DNA of 64,000 nt from Bradyrhizobium quebecense (lineage in GTDB: Bacteria > Pseudomonadota > Alphaproteobacteria > Rhizobiales > Xanthobacteraceae). Within the stretch, counting starts at the first letter, position 1, and each line of letters begins with the position of its first letter. Shown here in pieces: positions 6,705 through 15,504 of this stretch. The notes under the pieces were generated by a model that saw nothing but the letters and a program-made list of their open reading frames with translations, did not search any database and was not told where the DNA came from. Where the stretch lies: NCBI RefSeq assembly GCF_013373795.3, contig NZ_CP088022.1, positions 744,001 through 808,000 on the forward strand. Reading direction: 5' to 3'. The translations under genes and the position numbers were made by a program.

Positions 6705-7118
6705 ATGAGCAAACTGATTGTCCGCGCCGGCGAGTTCACCTTTGACGCCCGTTTCGAGGAGCAGCTCGCGCCGAAGACGGTCGCCGCCTTCCGCAAGGCG
6801 ATGCCGTTCGAGAGCCAGGCGATCCACGTGCGCTGGAGCGGCGAGGGCGTCTGGATGCCGCTCGGCGATCTCGATTTCGGTGTCTCCTACGAGAACCACA
6901 CCAGCTATCCAGCGCCGGGCCAGATCATCCTCTATCCCGGCGGCATCAGCGAAACCGAGATCCTGCTCGCCTATGGCGGCGTGCATTTCGCCAGCAAGAT
7001 GGGCCAGCTCGCCGGCAACCATTTCATCACGCTGACCTCGGGGCTGGAGAACCTCACCGCCTTCGGCAAGACCGTGTTGTGGAAGGGCGCGCAGCAGATC
7101 CGCTTCGAGGAAATCTGA
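6705..7118 (+). CDS. DUF3830 family protein
   Basis: A 137-residue cytoplasmic protein of the DUF3830 family, which adopts a cyclophilin-like beta-barrel and has no proven reaction. Recognisable segments are FTFDARFEEQLAPKTVAAF, the Trp/Arg pair in IHVRWSGEGVWMPLG, and a Gly-rich PGQIILYPGGISETEILLAYGG. The ATG at 6705 follows GAGAG. The gene ends one base before the GTG of the allantoinase-like gene, so both are translated from one message. This pairing suggests a role in amide or ureide catabolism; that is inference from context. Confidence 0.82.
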   Translation: MSKLIVRAGEFTFDARFEEQLAPKTVAAFRKAMPFESQAIHVRWSGEGVWMPLGDLDFGVSYENHTSYPAPGQIILYPGGISETEILLAYGGVHFASKMGQLAGNHFITLTSGLENLTAFGKTVLWKGAQQIRFEEI

Positions 7119-7119
7119 T

Positions 7120-8058
7120 GTGACCGGGGCCCGCTATCCGCGCGATCTCCGCGGCTACGGCCGCAACCCGCCGGATCCGAAATGGCCCGACGCTGCGCGT
7201 GTCGCTGTGCAGTTCGTGGTCAATTTCGAGGAGGGTGGCGAGAACAACATCCTGCACGGCGATCGTGCCTCGGAAGCGTTTCTGTCCGACGTGCTGGGCG
7301 CGCAGCCCTGGGTCGGCCAGCGTCACGCCAATATCGAAACCATGTTCGAATATGGCTCGCGTGCCGGGTTCTGGCGGCTATGGCGGATGTTCACCGAGCG
7401 AAAGTTGCCGGCCACGGTGTTCGGCGTCGCGATGGCGCTGAAGCGCAATCCGGATGTGGTTGCGGCGATGCAGGAGGCGGGCTGGGATATCGCAAGCCAC
7501 AGCCTGCGCTGGGTCGAGCACAAGGACATGTCGGAGGACGAGGAGCGCGCGGAGATCGCCCGCGCTTTTGCCGTGCATACCGAGGCGACCGGCGCGCGGC
7601 CGCTCGGCTGGTACACCGGCCGCTCCTCGATCAACACGCTGCGGCTTTTGATGGAGGCGGGCGGCCTGCGCTATCTCTGCGATTCCTATGCCGACGATCT
7701 GCCGTACTGGATCAAGGCAGCCGGAACCGAGCCGCATCTTGTGATCCCCTACACGCTCGACGCTAACGACATGCGCTTCATCAACGCGCAGGGTTTTGGC
7801 GGCGGCGACGAGTTCTACACTTATCTGAAGGACAGTTTTGACGTGCTCTATGCCGAGGGCGCGACACGACCCAAGATGATGTCGGTCGGCCTGCATTGCC
7901 GCGTCGTCGGCCGTCCCGGCCGCGCCGCCGCGCTGATGCGGTTCCTCGATTACATCCAGAAGCACGAGCACGTCTGGGTGCCGACCCGGCTCGCGATCGC
8001 CGAGCATTGGCACGCAAATTTGAAGCATCTCGCCGAGCAGGCGTTCGAGATCGGGTAG
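7120..8058 (+). CDS. puuE: Polysaccharide deacetylase-fold protein, PuuE-type allantoinase-like
   Basis: A 312-residue NodB-fold hydrolase. Landmarks are the N-terminal RYPRDLRGYGRNPPDPKWP and VQFVVNFEEGGE, then ASHSLRW near residue 126, a GWYTGRSS segment, and SVGLHCRVVGRPGRA near 261. This pattern matches the PuuE branch, whose members open the hydantoin ring of allantoin without the metal cluster of classical allantoinase. The assignment is by pattern and not proven. It starts with GTG, 1 bp after the DUF3830 stop. An allantoate amidohydrolase (13820) nearby supports purine/ureide breakdown. Confidence 0.78.
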   Translation: MTGARYPRDLRGYGRNPPDPKWPDAARVAVQFVVNFEEGGENNILHGDRASEAFLSDVLGAQPWVGQRHANIETMFEYGSRAGFWRLWRMFTERKLPATVFGVAMALKRNPDVVAAMQEAGWDIASHSLRWVEHKDMSEDEERAEIARAFAVHTEATGARPLGWYTGRSSINTLRLLMEAGGLRYLCDSYADDLPYWIKAAGTEPHLVIPYTLDANDMRFINAQGFGGGDEFYTYLKDSFDVLYAEGATRPKMMSVGLHCRVVGRPGRAAALMRFLDYIQKHEHVWVPTRLAIAEHWHANLKHLAEQAFEIG

Positions 8059-8087
8059 TCAAACCACTCTCATCGTGCCTTAGCGCG

Positions 8088-9620
8088 TCAGTGCCCGGCC
8101 ATGTGGCGGCCGATCTCGGTGAGGTCAGCTTCGCTGGCACGGGCCTCGTGCACGAACGCGCCGTGGAACATCACGACCAGTCGGTCCGACAATTCCAGCA
8201 GCTCGTCGAGGTCCTCGCTGACCAGCAGCACCGCGGCGCCGCGGTTGCGGGCGGCCATGATCTCGGCGTGGATCTGCGCCACGGCTGCGAAGTCGAGCCC
8301 GAAGCATGGATTGGCGGCGATCAGCACCTCGACGTCGCCCGAGAGCTCGCGCGCCAGCACCGCGCGCTGCACGTTGCCGCCCGACAGCGCCGCGATCGGC
8401 GTCTCCGGCGTGCGGGTCTTGATCTTGTAGCGGTTGATCTTGCGCTCCGCGTCGTCGCGGAAGGCCGCGCGGTTCAGCCACCAGCCGCCGCGCGCGAACG
8501 GGGCGCGGTCGAACTCGCGGAATGCGATGTTGTCGGCGACGCTCATGCCGCCGACGCAGGCGTTCTTCAGCGGCTCTTCCGGCAACAGCGACATCTTGTG
8601 GCGGCGCATCTCCTCGCGGCTTGCCGCATAGGCCTCGCCCTGGACCCGGATCACGCCGCCGTCGGCTTCGCGCTGGCCGGCCAAGACCTCGACCAGCTGG
8701 CGCTGGCCGTTGCCGGAGACGCCGGCGATGCCGACGATCTCGCCGCTCTTCACCGTCAGCGATACGCCGTGCACCGCAATCGCACCGGCGTCATCGAGCG
8801 CGGTGAGCCGGTCGAGCTCGAGCCGCGGTGCGCCGGTCTCGCCGGTGCGCGGCGGCTGCACCGTCAGCTGCTCGGCGCCGATCATGGTGCGGGCCATCTC
8901 GTCGGGCGTGAGATCGGCGACCCGGCCGGTGCCGGCGAGCTTGCCGCGGCGCAGGATCGTGACGTCATCGGCGAACGCCATCACCTCGCGGAACTTGTGG
9001 GTGATCATCAGGATGGTGAGTTCGCCCGCGACCACCATCGCGCGCAGCATGCCGAGCACCTCGTCGGCCTCGCCCGGCGTCAGCACCGAGGTTGGCTCGT
9101 CCAGGATCAGGAAGCGGCGCTTCAGATAGAGCTGCTTGAGGATCTCGCACTTCTGCCGCTCGCCGGCGGAGATGTCGGAGACCTTTGCGTCGAGCGGCAC
9201 CTTGAACGGCATCCGTGCCAGGAACGCCTCGAGCTCCTTCTTCTCCTTGCGCCAGTCGACCACGGCGGGCACGTCGTCGCGCGCCAGCACCAGGTTCTCG
9301 GCAACCGTCATCGCCGGCACCAGCGTGAAATGCTGGTAGACCATGCCGAGCCCGAGCGCATGCGCGTCCTTGGGGTTAGCGATGGCCTGCTGGCGGCCGC
9401 CGACGAGGATGTCGCCTTCGGTCGCGTGATAGTAGCCCATGATGCATTTCACGAGCGTGCTCTTGCCTGCGCCGTTCTCGCCGAGCAGCGCATGAAACGA
9501 GCCGGGACGCACCTTGAGCTCGACATTGTCGAGCGCTGTGAAGTCGCCGAACCGCATGGTCATGGCGATGGCGTCGATGCCGAATGCGCCTGACGGTGCG
9601 GGCGGTTCGCCGATGATCAC
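8088..9620 (-). CDS. BMP-type ABC transporter, double ATPase subunit
   Basis: A 510-residue tandem ATP-binding protein of the nucleoside/basic-membrane-protein importer type. The first nucleotide-binding domain (about 15-255) has Walker A GENGAGKS (47-54) and Walker [12 protein letters not shown]. The second (about 270-505) has the altered P-loop GVSGNGQ and a divergent Walker B ([11 protein letters not shown]), which is normal for this family, so hydrolysis is likely carried by the first domain. It overlaps the biuret-hydrolase gene by ATGA and is last in a five-gene operon behind a sigma-54 promoter. Confidence 0.92.
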   Translation of the reverse strand: MIIGEPPAPSGAFGIDAIAMTMRFGDFTALDNVELKVRPGSFHALLGENGAGKSTLVKCIMGYYHATEGDILVGGRQQAIANPKDAHALGLGMVYQHFTLVPAMTVAENLVLARDDVPAVVDWRKEKKELEAFLARMPFKVPLDAKVSDISAGERQKCEILKQLYLKRRFLILDEPTSVLTPGEADEVLGMLRAMVVAGELTILMITHKFREVMAFADDVTILRRGKLAGTGRVADLTPDEMARTMIGAEQLTVQPPRTGETGAPRLELDRLTALDDAGAIAVHGVSLTVKSGEIVGIAGVSGNGQRQLVEVLAGQREADGGVIRVQGEAYAASREEMRRHKMSLLPEEPLKNACVGGMSVADNIAFREFDRAPFARGGWWLNRAAFRDDAERKINRYKIKTRTPETPIAALSGGNVQRAVLARELSGDVEVLIAANPCFGLDFAAVAQIHAEIMAARNRGAAVLLVSEDLDELLELSDRLVVMFHGAFVHEARASEADLTEIGRHMAGH

Positions 9621-10300
9621 GACAGCGCTCCGATCAGGTCGGCGGATTTCGTCACCGCGCCGAACACGCCGCCCTGCATCTTGATCATCTTAAGTGCGTG
9701 ATCGTGGTTGCTTCTGTCGGTCGCGCCGCAGCAATCCTCGACGAGTACGCATTCGAAGCCGCGGTCATTGGCCTCGCGCATCGTGGTGTGGACGCAGACG
9801 TCGGTGGTGATACCGGTCAGCACGATGTTCTCGATGCCGCGCAGCCGCAGCATCAGTTCGAGATCGGTGGCGCAGAACGAGCCTTTGCCGGGCTTGTCGA
9901 TAACAGGCTCGCCCGGCAGCGGCGCGAGATCGGGGATGATCTCCCATCCGGGTTCGCCGCGCACCAGGATGCGGCCGCAAGGACCGGGGTCGCCGATGCC
10001 GGCGCCGATCTGGCGCGAGCGCCAGCGCTTGTTGGCGGGCAGGTCGGCCAGATCGGGGCGGTGGCCTTCGCGGGTGTGGATGATGTGGAAACCCTGCGCG
10101 CGCATCACCGCGAGCAGCTTCTTGATCGGCTCGATCGGCGCGCGGGTCAGCGAGAGATCGTAGCCCATCTTGTCGACGTAGCCGCCGACGCCGCAGAAAT
10201 CGGTCTGCATGTCGATGATGATCAGCGCGGTATTCTCTGGCCGTAGGTCGCCATTATAGGGCCAGGCGTAGGGCTCGGACTTGATGAAGCGCTCGGACAT
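9617..10300 (-). CDS. biuH: Biuret amidohydrolase (isochorismatase-like family)
   Basis: A 227-residue cysteine hydrolase. The isochorismatase-like triad is visible as D30 (IIIDMQTDF), K136 (IDKPGKG) and C169 (TTDVCVHTT). The whole chain closely resembles the Rhizobium leguminosarum biuret hydrolase I remember, including [32 protein letters not shown] and the triad at a constant offset of six. That enzyme converts biuret to allophanate and ammonia. The gene lies between a permease and the ATPase of a BMP-type importer, so the operon probably imports the substrate or a precursor. Other carbamoyl-type amides remain possible. Confidence 0.85.
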   Translation of the reverse strand: MSERFIKSEPYAWPYNGDLRPENTALIIIDMQTDFCGVGGYVDKMGYDLSLTRAPIEPIKKLLAVMRAQGFHIIHTREGHRPDLADLPANKRWRSRQIGAGIGDPGPCGRILVRGEPGWEIIPDLAPLPGEPVIDKPGKGSFCATDLELMLRLRGIENIVLTGITTDVCVHTTMREANDRGFECVLVEDCCGATDRSNHDHALKMIKMQGGVFGAVTKSADLIGALS

Positions 10301-10316
10301 GGAATGATCTCGCGGT

Positions 10317-11243
10317 CTATCGGGTAATGGACAATTCGGCGGGCGCGCCGGTCAGCGTGCGCTTCGGCGAGCAGGTGATGATCATGATCGCAAGCGTCAG
10401 GATGTAGGGCGCGGCGTTGAACAAATGATAGCCGGAGGTGACGCCGACCGATTGCAGCGCCGGCCCGAGCGCGGCGGCGCCACCGAAGGCGAGCGAGGCC
10501 CACAGGCACAGCATCGGGTCCCAGCGCGCGAAGATCACCAGTGCCACGGCCGTGATGCCCTGTCCGGAGGAGAGGCCCTCGTTCCAGCTGCCGGGATAGA
10601 ACAGCGACAGGAATGAGCCGCCGATGCCGGCGAGGAAGCCGCCGACCATGGTGGCGCGCAGCCGGATCAGCAGCACGGAATGGCCCATCGCGCGCGCCGC
10701 GTCCGCGCTTTCGCCGGCGGTGCGGATCAACAGGCCCCAGCGCGTGGTCCTGAACGCCCAATAGAGCAGCGGCGCAATGGCGACACCGATCAGGAACAGC
10801 ACGTTGATGCGTAGCGCCGCGCGCACCTGCGGCACGTCGCTCCACCAGCCGAAATCGATCGCCGGCAGCCTTGCCGCTGTCGGCTCGATCAGCGGCTTGC
10901 CGAGGAAGAAGGCAAGGCCGGTGCCGAGCAGCATCAGCGCGATGCCGACCGCGATGTCGTTGACCCGCGGCAGCGAGCAGATGCCGGCATGCAGCGCGCC
11001 GAACAAGGCGCCGGTGATCCCGGCCGCGAGCACCCCTAACCATGGCGAGCCCGAGAAATAGGAGATGCCGTAGGCGCTCATCGCGCCCATCACCAGCGTG
11101 CCTTCGAGGCCGAGATTGATGCGGCCGCTTCGTTCGGTGATGCATTCGCCGAGGCTGACGAACAGGAACGGCGTCGAGACGCGGATGGCGCCGCCGAACA
11201 CGGCGAGCGGGACGGTCCAGAGCCCGAGCGAAGCATCCGCCAT
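10317..11243 (-). CDS. BMP-type ABC transporter permease (second)
   Basis: A 308-residue inner-membrane protein with eight or more hydrophobic segments, of the BPD_transp_2 type. The conserved start is [29 protein letters not shown], and the cytoplasmic loop [17 protein letters not shown] contacts the ATPase. It forms the translocation path with the permease encoded upstream, 1 bp away. The Asn-Leu-Gly-Leu-Glu-Gly motif is typical of nucleoside/BMP importers. Confidence 0.92.
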   Translation of the reverse strand: MADASLGLWTVPLAVFGGAIRVSTPFLFVSLGECITERSGRINLGLEGTLVMGAMSAYGISYFSGSPWLGVLAAGITGALFGALHAGICSLPRVNDIAVGIALMLLGTGLAFFLGKPLIEPTAARLPAIDFGWWSDVPQVRAALRINVLFLIGVAIAPLLYWAFRTTRWGLLIRTAGESADAARAMGHSVLLIRLRATMVGGFLAGIGGSFLSLFYPGSWNEGLSSGQGITAVALVIFARWDPMLCLWASLAFGGAAALGPALQSVGVTSGYHLFNAAPYILTLAIMIITCSPKRTLTGAPAELSITR

Positions 11244-11244
11244 G

Positions 11245-12354
11245 TCAGGACTTTCCCTTCAGGAAGCCGATCCGTCCGTAGAGCGCGTCGCTTGCCAGCA
11301 CGAACACGAAGATGATGCCTTGCAGCACCAGCACGGACGCATCGGGCAGGCCGAGCCGGCGCTGCAACAGGCCGCCGGAGGCGGAGATGCCGCCGAGCAG
11401 GATTGCGACCGGAATGATCGCGAGTGGATTCTGCCGCGCCAGGAACGCGACGAGGATGCCGGTGAAGCCGTAGCCCGCGGCGAGGTTGGCATTGGTGCGG
11501 CCCTGCACGGCCGCGACCTCGATCATGCCGGCAAGCCCGGCGCTGCTGCCGGCGAGGAAGCAGACGGTCAGGATCAGCTTGCCGACGGAAAGCCCCACGA
11601 TCTTGGCGGCGCGGATGTTGCCGCCGGCGACGCGCGCGGCGAAGCCGAAGGTGGTGTGATAGATCAGGATGTAGGCGGCAACGGCTGCCACGAGGCCGAA
11701 CACCAGGCCCCAATGCACGTCGGTGCCGGGAATGCTGCCGATCATGTTGGCGGCGCCGATCTCGCGCGTCGACGGCTTGTTGAGGCTCGCCGGATCGCGC
11801 ATCGGCCCTTCGACCAGATGGTTGAGGACGGCAAGCGCGATATAGACCAGCAGCAGGCTCGAGATCGTCTCGTTGACCCCGCGATACTGCCGCAGTCCGC
11901 CGGACAGCGTGATCCAGAGACCGCCGCCGATCATGCCCGCGATCACCATCGCGACCTGCACGACGGTCGGCGCCGCACCCTGCAACGCCAGCGCCGCTGA
12001 CGTTGCCGACAACGCGCCGATCAACAGCGCGCCTTCACCTCCGATGATCACCATGCCGAGCTGCGCCGGCAGCGCCGTGCACAGCGCGGTCAGGATCAGC
12101 GGTGCGGCGCGGGTCAGCGTGTTCTGCCAGGAGAACCAGGTGCCGAATGCGCCGTAGTACATGTAGAAATAGAGATCGAGCGGGTTCTTGCCGTAGAGCG
12201 CGATGAACCCGCCGAACACCGCGAGCGCGCCGACCAGCGCCGCGCCCGGGATCAGGATGTATTCGATGCTCGCGCCGTAGCGCTGGAGGAAGCCGGGATC
12301 GGCGGCCGGAGCAACGCCGGCCGCCTCCACCGATTCCGCCGCCTCGGTCGTCAC
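11245..12354 (-). CDS. BMP-type ABC transporter permease (first)
   Basis: A 369-residue inner-membrane permease. After a short N-terminal tail come about nine hydrophobic segments, with the family motifs LGMVIIGGEGALLIGALSAT and GVNETISSLLL, and the ATPase-contact loop RVAGGNIRAAKIVGLSV. It starts with GTG, overlapping the TGA of the binding-protein gene as GTGA (12351-12354). The open frame continues far upstream, but there it is only a shadow of the binding-protein gene. Confidence 0.9.
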   Translation of the reverse strand: MTTEAAESVEAAGVAPAADPGFLQRYGASIEYILIPGAALVGALAVFGGFIALYGKNPLDLYFYMYYGAFGTWFSWQNTLTRAAPLILTALCTALPAQLGMVIIGGEGALLIGALSATSAALALQGAAPTVVQVAMVIAGMIGGGLWITLSGGLRQYRGVNETISSLLLVYIALAVLNHLVEGPMRDPASLNKPSTREIGAANMIGSIPGTDVHWGLVFGLVAAVAAYILIYHTTFGFAARVAGGNIRAAKIVGLSVGKLILTVCFLAGSSAGLAGMIEVAAVQGRTNANLAAGYGFTGILVAFLARQNPLAIIPVAILLGGISASGGLLQRRLGLPDASVLVLQGIIFVFVLASDALYGRIGFLKGKS

Positions 12355-13460
12355 GCGGTGGCTCCGATCACGCCCTCGACGAGATAGTCCATCTTCTCGA
12401 GTTCGGGATCCTGCTGGCCGCGGTCGGTGCCGGAAGCGATCACCGTCTTGCCCTTGTTGTCCACGAGCGGGCCCTTGAAGATCGCGTACTCGCCGGACAT
12501 GAACTTGGCCTTGACGTCGTCGGCATGCTTGCGCGCCTCCGCCGAGACCATCTCGCCATAGGGCGAGACCTTGACGATCTCTTCCTTCAGGCCGCCGCGG
12601 TAGAAGTTCGGGATCGCTTCGCCCGCGGTGATCATCTTGACGAACTTCGGATAGAGCGCTTCCCAGTTCCACTCGGCGCCGGTGAGATAGGCCTTCGGCG
12701 CCAGCGGCGACTGGTTGACGTGATAGCCGCACACCATCGCGCCGCGGCGCGCGGCGTTCTCGACCATCGTCTTCGGTCCGTCGACATGGCAGGTCAGCAC
12801 ATCGACGCCCTGGTCGATCAGGCTGTTGGTGGCCTCGGCTTCCTTGACCGGCATCGACCAGTCGCCGGTGAAGATCACCTGCGTCGTCGCCTTCGGATTG
12901 GCGAGCCGGGCGCCGAGCGTGAACGCGTTGATGTTGCGCAGCACCTGCGGGATCGGCTTGGCCGCGACGAAGCCGAGCTTGCCGCTCTTGGTCGAATAGC
13001 CGGCGACGATGCCGGAGATGTATTGCGCCTCGTCGATGTAGCCGAAATAGCTGCCGGCGTTCTTCGGGTCCTTGTCGGTCCACAAGCCGCCGCAATGCTC
13101 GAAATGCATCTTCGGAAACTTGCCCGCCATCTTGACGACGTGCGGGTTGTAGTAGCCGAACGAGGTCGGAAACAGCAGCGTGGCGCCGTCGAGATTAATC
13201 ATGGACTCGATGGTCTTCTCGACCGCGTCGGTCTCCGGCACCTTCTCTTCCTCGACCACCTTGATGCCGGGAAGCTTCTTCAGCGCCGCCGCGCCCTGTG
13301 CGTGGGCCTGGTTGTAGCCATAGTCGTCGCGCGACCCGACATAGATGAAGCCGACCGTGGTTTCCGCTGCCGCCGCGCCGCGAACGCCGAGCGTGCTGCC
13401 GAGCGCCAATGCCGCGCTTCCCTGCAATAAATGCCTTCTTGAAATCCTGCCAAAATCCAT
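12351..13460 (-). CDS. BMP-family ABC transporter substrate-binding protein
   Basis: A 369-residue periplasmic protein with a twin-arginine-type signal (RISRRHLLQGSAALALGS, cleavage near AAA-ET). The mature part begins TVGFIYVGSRDDYGYNQAHAQG, the hallmark of the BMP/PBP1 group that binds nucleosides, purine-like compounds and other small heterocycles. It is first in the operon of importer genes plus biuret hydrolase, 77 bp behind a strong sigma-54 site. The ligand is unknown; the enzymes nearby suggest a ureide, biuret or related N-rich compound. Confidence 0.92.
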   Translation of the reverse strand: MDFGRISRRHLLQGSAALALGSTLGVRGAAAAETTVGFIYVGSRDDYGYNQAHAQGAAALKKLPGIKVVEEEKVPETDAVEKTIESMINLDGATLLFPTSFGYYNPHVVKMAGKFPKMHFEHCGGLWTDKDPKNAGSYFGYIDEAQYISGIVAGYSTKSGKLGFVAAKPIPQVLRNINAFTLGARLANPKATTQVIFTGDWSMPVKEAEATNSLIDQGVDVLTCHVDGPKTMVENAARRGAMVCGYHVNQSPLAPKAYLTGAEWNWEALYPKFVKMITAGEAIPNFYRGGLKEEIVKVSPYGEMVSAEARKHADDVKAKFMSGEYAIFKGPLVDNKGKTVIASGTDRGQQDPELEKMDYLVEGVIGATA

Positions 13461-13536
13461 CGCCTGCTCCCTCCGGCGGGGCCGACCCGCCTGTCCTTGT
13501 CGCAGCCGCCGTAACGGCGGCGCGTGACGGAGTGTC

Positions 13537-13551
13537 GCAAGCTTCGTGCCA
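13537..13551 (-). promoter_or_regulatory. Sigma-54 promoter of the BMP transporter-biuH operon
   Basis: On the minus strand TGGCACG-AAGC-TTGC matches the sigma-54 consensus TGGCAYG-N4-TTGC at every fixed position, with GG-N10-GC spacing. The GC is 77 bp before the binding-protein start. Confidence 0.82.
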
Positions 13552-13819
13552 GAGCACGTTTAGCGGTCATGGTTCCATAAGTAGCTGAATATCAATGTGA
13601 ATAACAATCAACATGGGCGGCCTCCGGAATCGGCAGAGTCCGGATTGCCTATTTAATGAGCGATCAATCGCCATTGTATGCAATGCCGTTAAGCAGTCGC
13701 TAACTCCTGGACGGCCGATGCGATCCGCGCCGGGGGCGGCGTCAGGGCGCCATTTGCCGGCTGGTCAATCGGACCGGGCCTGCTACGAGTGAAGCGGGCT
13801 CGGGTGCCGGGTTGGACTG
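13552..13819. other. AT-richer intergenic region between the BMP operon and the amidohydrolase gene
   Basis: About 270 bp without a gene. It holds a relatively AT-rich part (13565-13690) upstream of the sigma-54 site, where an activator could bind, and a perfect inverted repeat CATTG-TATG-CAATG (13672-13685) that resembles operators of GntR-type regulators. No sigma-54 site faces the amidohydrolase gene. Confidence 0.55.
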
Positions 13820-15106
13820 ATGGGAAACAGCATGAGCGAGAAGAAACCGTCCGCGAAATCGTCCTCGAATCCATCCTCCCTTGGCGATGAGATCGTGGCG
13901 CGGATCGATCAGCTCGCGGCGATCTCGGAGACGCCGGAGCATCTGGCGCGCGTCTTCCTCACCGACGAGCATCGCAGGGCGGCCGATCTCATCCTGTCCT
14001 GGATGCGCGAGGCCGGCATGAGCGCGCATCTCGATGCGATCGGCAATGTCTGCGGCCGCTACGAGGGCGAGCGGCCGGGCCTGCCGGCCCTGATGCTTGG
14101 CTCGCATTACGACACCGTGCGCGACGCCGGCAGATGGGACGGCCCGCTCGGCGTCATCACCGCGATCGCCTGCGTCGCCGATCTGAACCGGCGCGGCAAG
14201 CGGTTGCCGTTCGCGATCGAGATCGTGGGCTTCGCGGACGAGGAGGGCGTGCGCTTTGCGTCGACCCTGCTTGGCAGCCGCGCGGTGGCCGGCTCGTTCG
14301 ACGAGAGCGTGCTCAACACGCGCGACCGCGCCGGCACGTCGATGCGTGATGCGCTGATCGCCTTCGGGCTCGATCCCGATCATATCGGCAAGGCGGCGCG
14401 CGCCCGCCGCGAGCTGCTCGGCTATGTCGAGCTGCACATCGAGCAGGGCCCCGTGCTGGAACAGAAGGCGCTGCCGGTCGGCGTCGTCACCGCGATTTCA
14501 GGCGCGACCCGGCTTGCCGCCAATCTCACCGGCGTTGCCGGCCATGCCGGCACGGTGCCGATGAAGCTGCGGCGCGATGCGCTGACCGGCGCTGCCGAAT
14601 GCATCGTTGCGATCGAGCAATTCTGCAACAGCGATGAAGCCGGCCTGGTCGGCACCGTCGGCTATATCAGCGCCATGCCCGGCGCCACCAACGTGATCCC
14701 AGGCAAGGTGTCCTTCACGATGGACATCCGCTCGCAGAGCGACATGCATCGCAAGCGCGCCGTCGCCGACATCGTGCGTCAGATCGAGGCCATCGCAAAG
14801 CGCCGCGAACTCGCGTTGCAGATCGACGTCACTCACGAGAACCGCAGCGTGCCCTGCGCGCCGTGGCTGAAAACGCAGATCGCGGCGGCGGTCGCCGCTG
14901 AGGGTCATGCCGTGTTCGAGCTGCCGAGCGGCGCCGGGCATGACGGGATGGCGATGGTCGACGTCGCCGATATCGGCATGATCTTCGTGCGCTGCCGCGG
15001 CGGAATTAGCCACAATCCAGCCGAGCATGTCGAGCTCGCCGACGCCGACACCGGCGCACGGGTGCTGCTGGGATTCATCGAGAATTTCCGGCCGCAAACG
15101 GTTTGA
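13820..15106 (+). CDS. Allantoate amidohydrolase / N-carbamoyl-L-amino-acid hydrolase (M20 family)
   Basis: A 428-residue two-domain metallohydrolase. Metal ligands of the M20 fold are visible: H96 (GSHYDTV), D107 (RWDGPLGV), the Glu pair in FADEEGVRF, the His in VELHIEQGP and the His in ISHNPAEHVE. The lid/dimerisation domain begins around GVAGHAGTVPM. These enzymes hydrolyse allantoate or N-carbamoyl amino acids, releasing ammonia and CO2; sequence alone does not separate the two. The Gly-rich GSGAGHDGMAM segment is typical. An alternative start is the ATG at 13832. It is divergent from the BMP/biuH operon. Confidence 0.9.
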   Translation: MGNSMSEKKPSAKSSSNPSSLGDEIVARIDQLAAISETPEHLARVFLTDEHRRAADLILSWMREAGMSAHLDAIGNVCGRYEGERPGLPALMLGSHYDTVRDAGRWDGPLGVITAIACVADLNRRGKRLPFAIEIVGFADEEGVRFASTLLGSRAVAGSFDESVLNTRDRAGTSMRDALIAFGLDPDHIGKAARARRELLGYVELHIEQGPVLEQKALPVGVVTAISGATRLAANLTGVAGHAGTVPMKLRRDALTGAAECIVAIEQFCNSDEAGLVGTVGYISAMPGATNVIPGKVSFTMDIRSQSDMHRKRAVADIVRQIEAIAKRRELALQIDVTHENRSVPCAPWLKTQIAAAVAAEGHAVFELPSGAGHDGMAMVDVADIGMIFVRCRGGISHNPAEHVELADADTGARVLLGFIENFRPQTV

Positions 15107-15282
15107 GAAGTCGTGAATCCCCGGCGCCTGATGGCCTATTTCGGGTCTTGGAGAAGGAAACTCTACTCCAGCAGGGTCAGAGGAAAGGCCTTTCCAATCT
15201 GCTGTCACAAAAGGCATTCGACTACCCTTGCTTCCGCCCCTGCCATCGCGACATTCTACGGGCATTCCTGATGGTCAAGACG

Positions 15283-15504
15283 ATGAGCCAATCCGCATTC
15301 GATCCCTTCGGCGAGCCGGTTCCCGCGGTCGATTCTTCCGCCGCGAGCGAAGGTGTGTCGAAATGGCTGAAGACCGCGGGCACCAGCGTGTTCTGGGTGC
15401 TGGTGGTCGGCATCGTGCTGGCGCGGGCGGTCTATTTCGAGCCCGGCGTGTTCAGCTTCGAGCATGCCGTGGCGTGGGCGCAGGGTCTGTTCGCCGCGCT
15501 TTAG
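15283..15504 (+). CDS. Small single-span membrane protein
   Basis: A 73-residue protein starting MSQSAFDPFGEPV (ATG at 15271 is an alternative). One hydrophobic segment, VFWVLVVGIVLARAVYF (about 33-49), is preceded by a short soluble N-terminus. The family is not recognised. It overlaps the convergent LysR gene by 53 bp at the 3' ends, which is unusual but plausible for a small real gene. Confidence 0.55.
   Translation: MSQSAFDPFGEPVPAVDSSAASEGVSKWLKTAGTSVFWVLVVGIVLARAVYFEPGVFSFEHAVAWAQGLFAAL

Noticed and set aside
8088..9620. Missing Walker motifs in the second ATPase domain as damage
   Set aside because: The altered P-loop (GVSGNGQ) and Walker B are normal in this double-ATPase family.
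11245..13095. A 616-codon frame including the first BMP permease
   Set aside because: The N-terminal half is a shadow of the binding-protein gene; the GTG at 12354 is the supported start.
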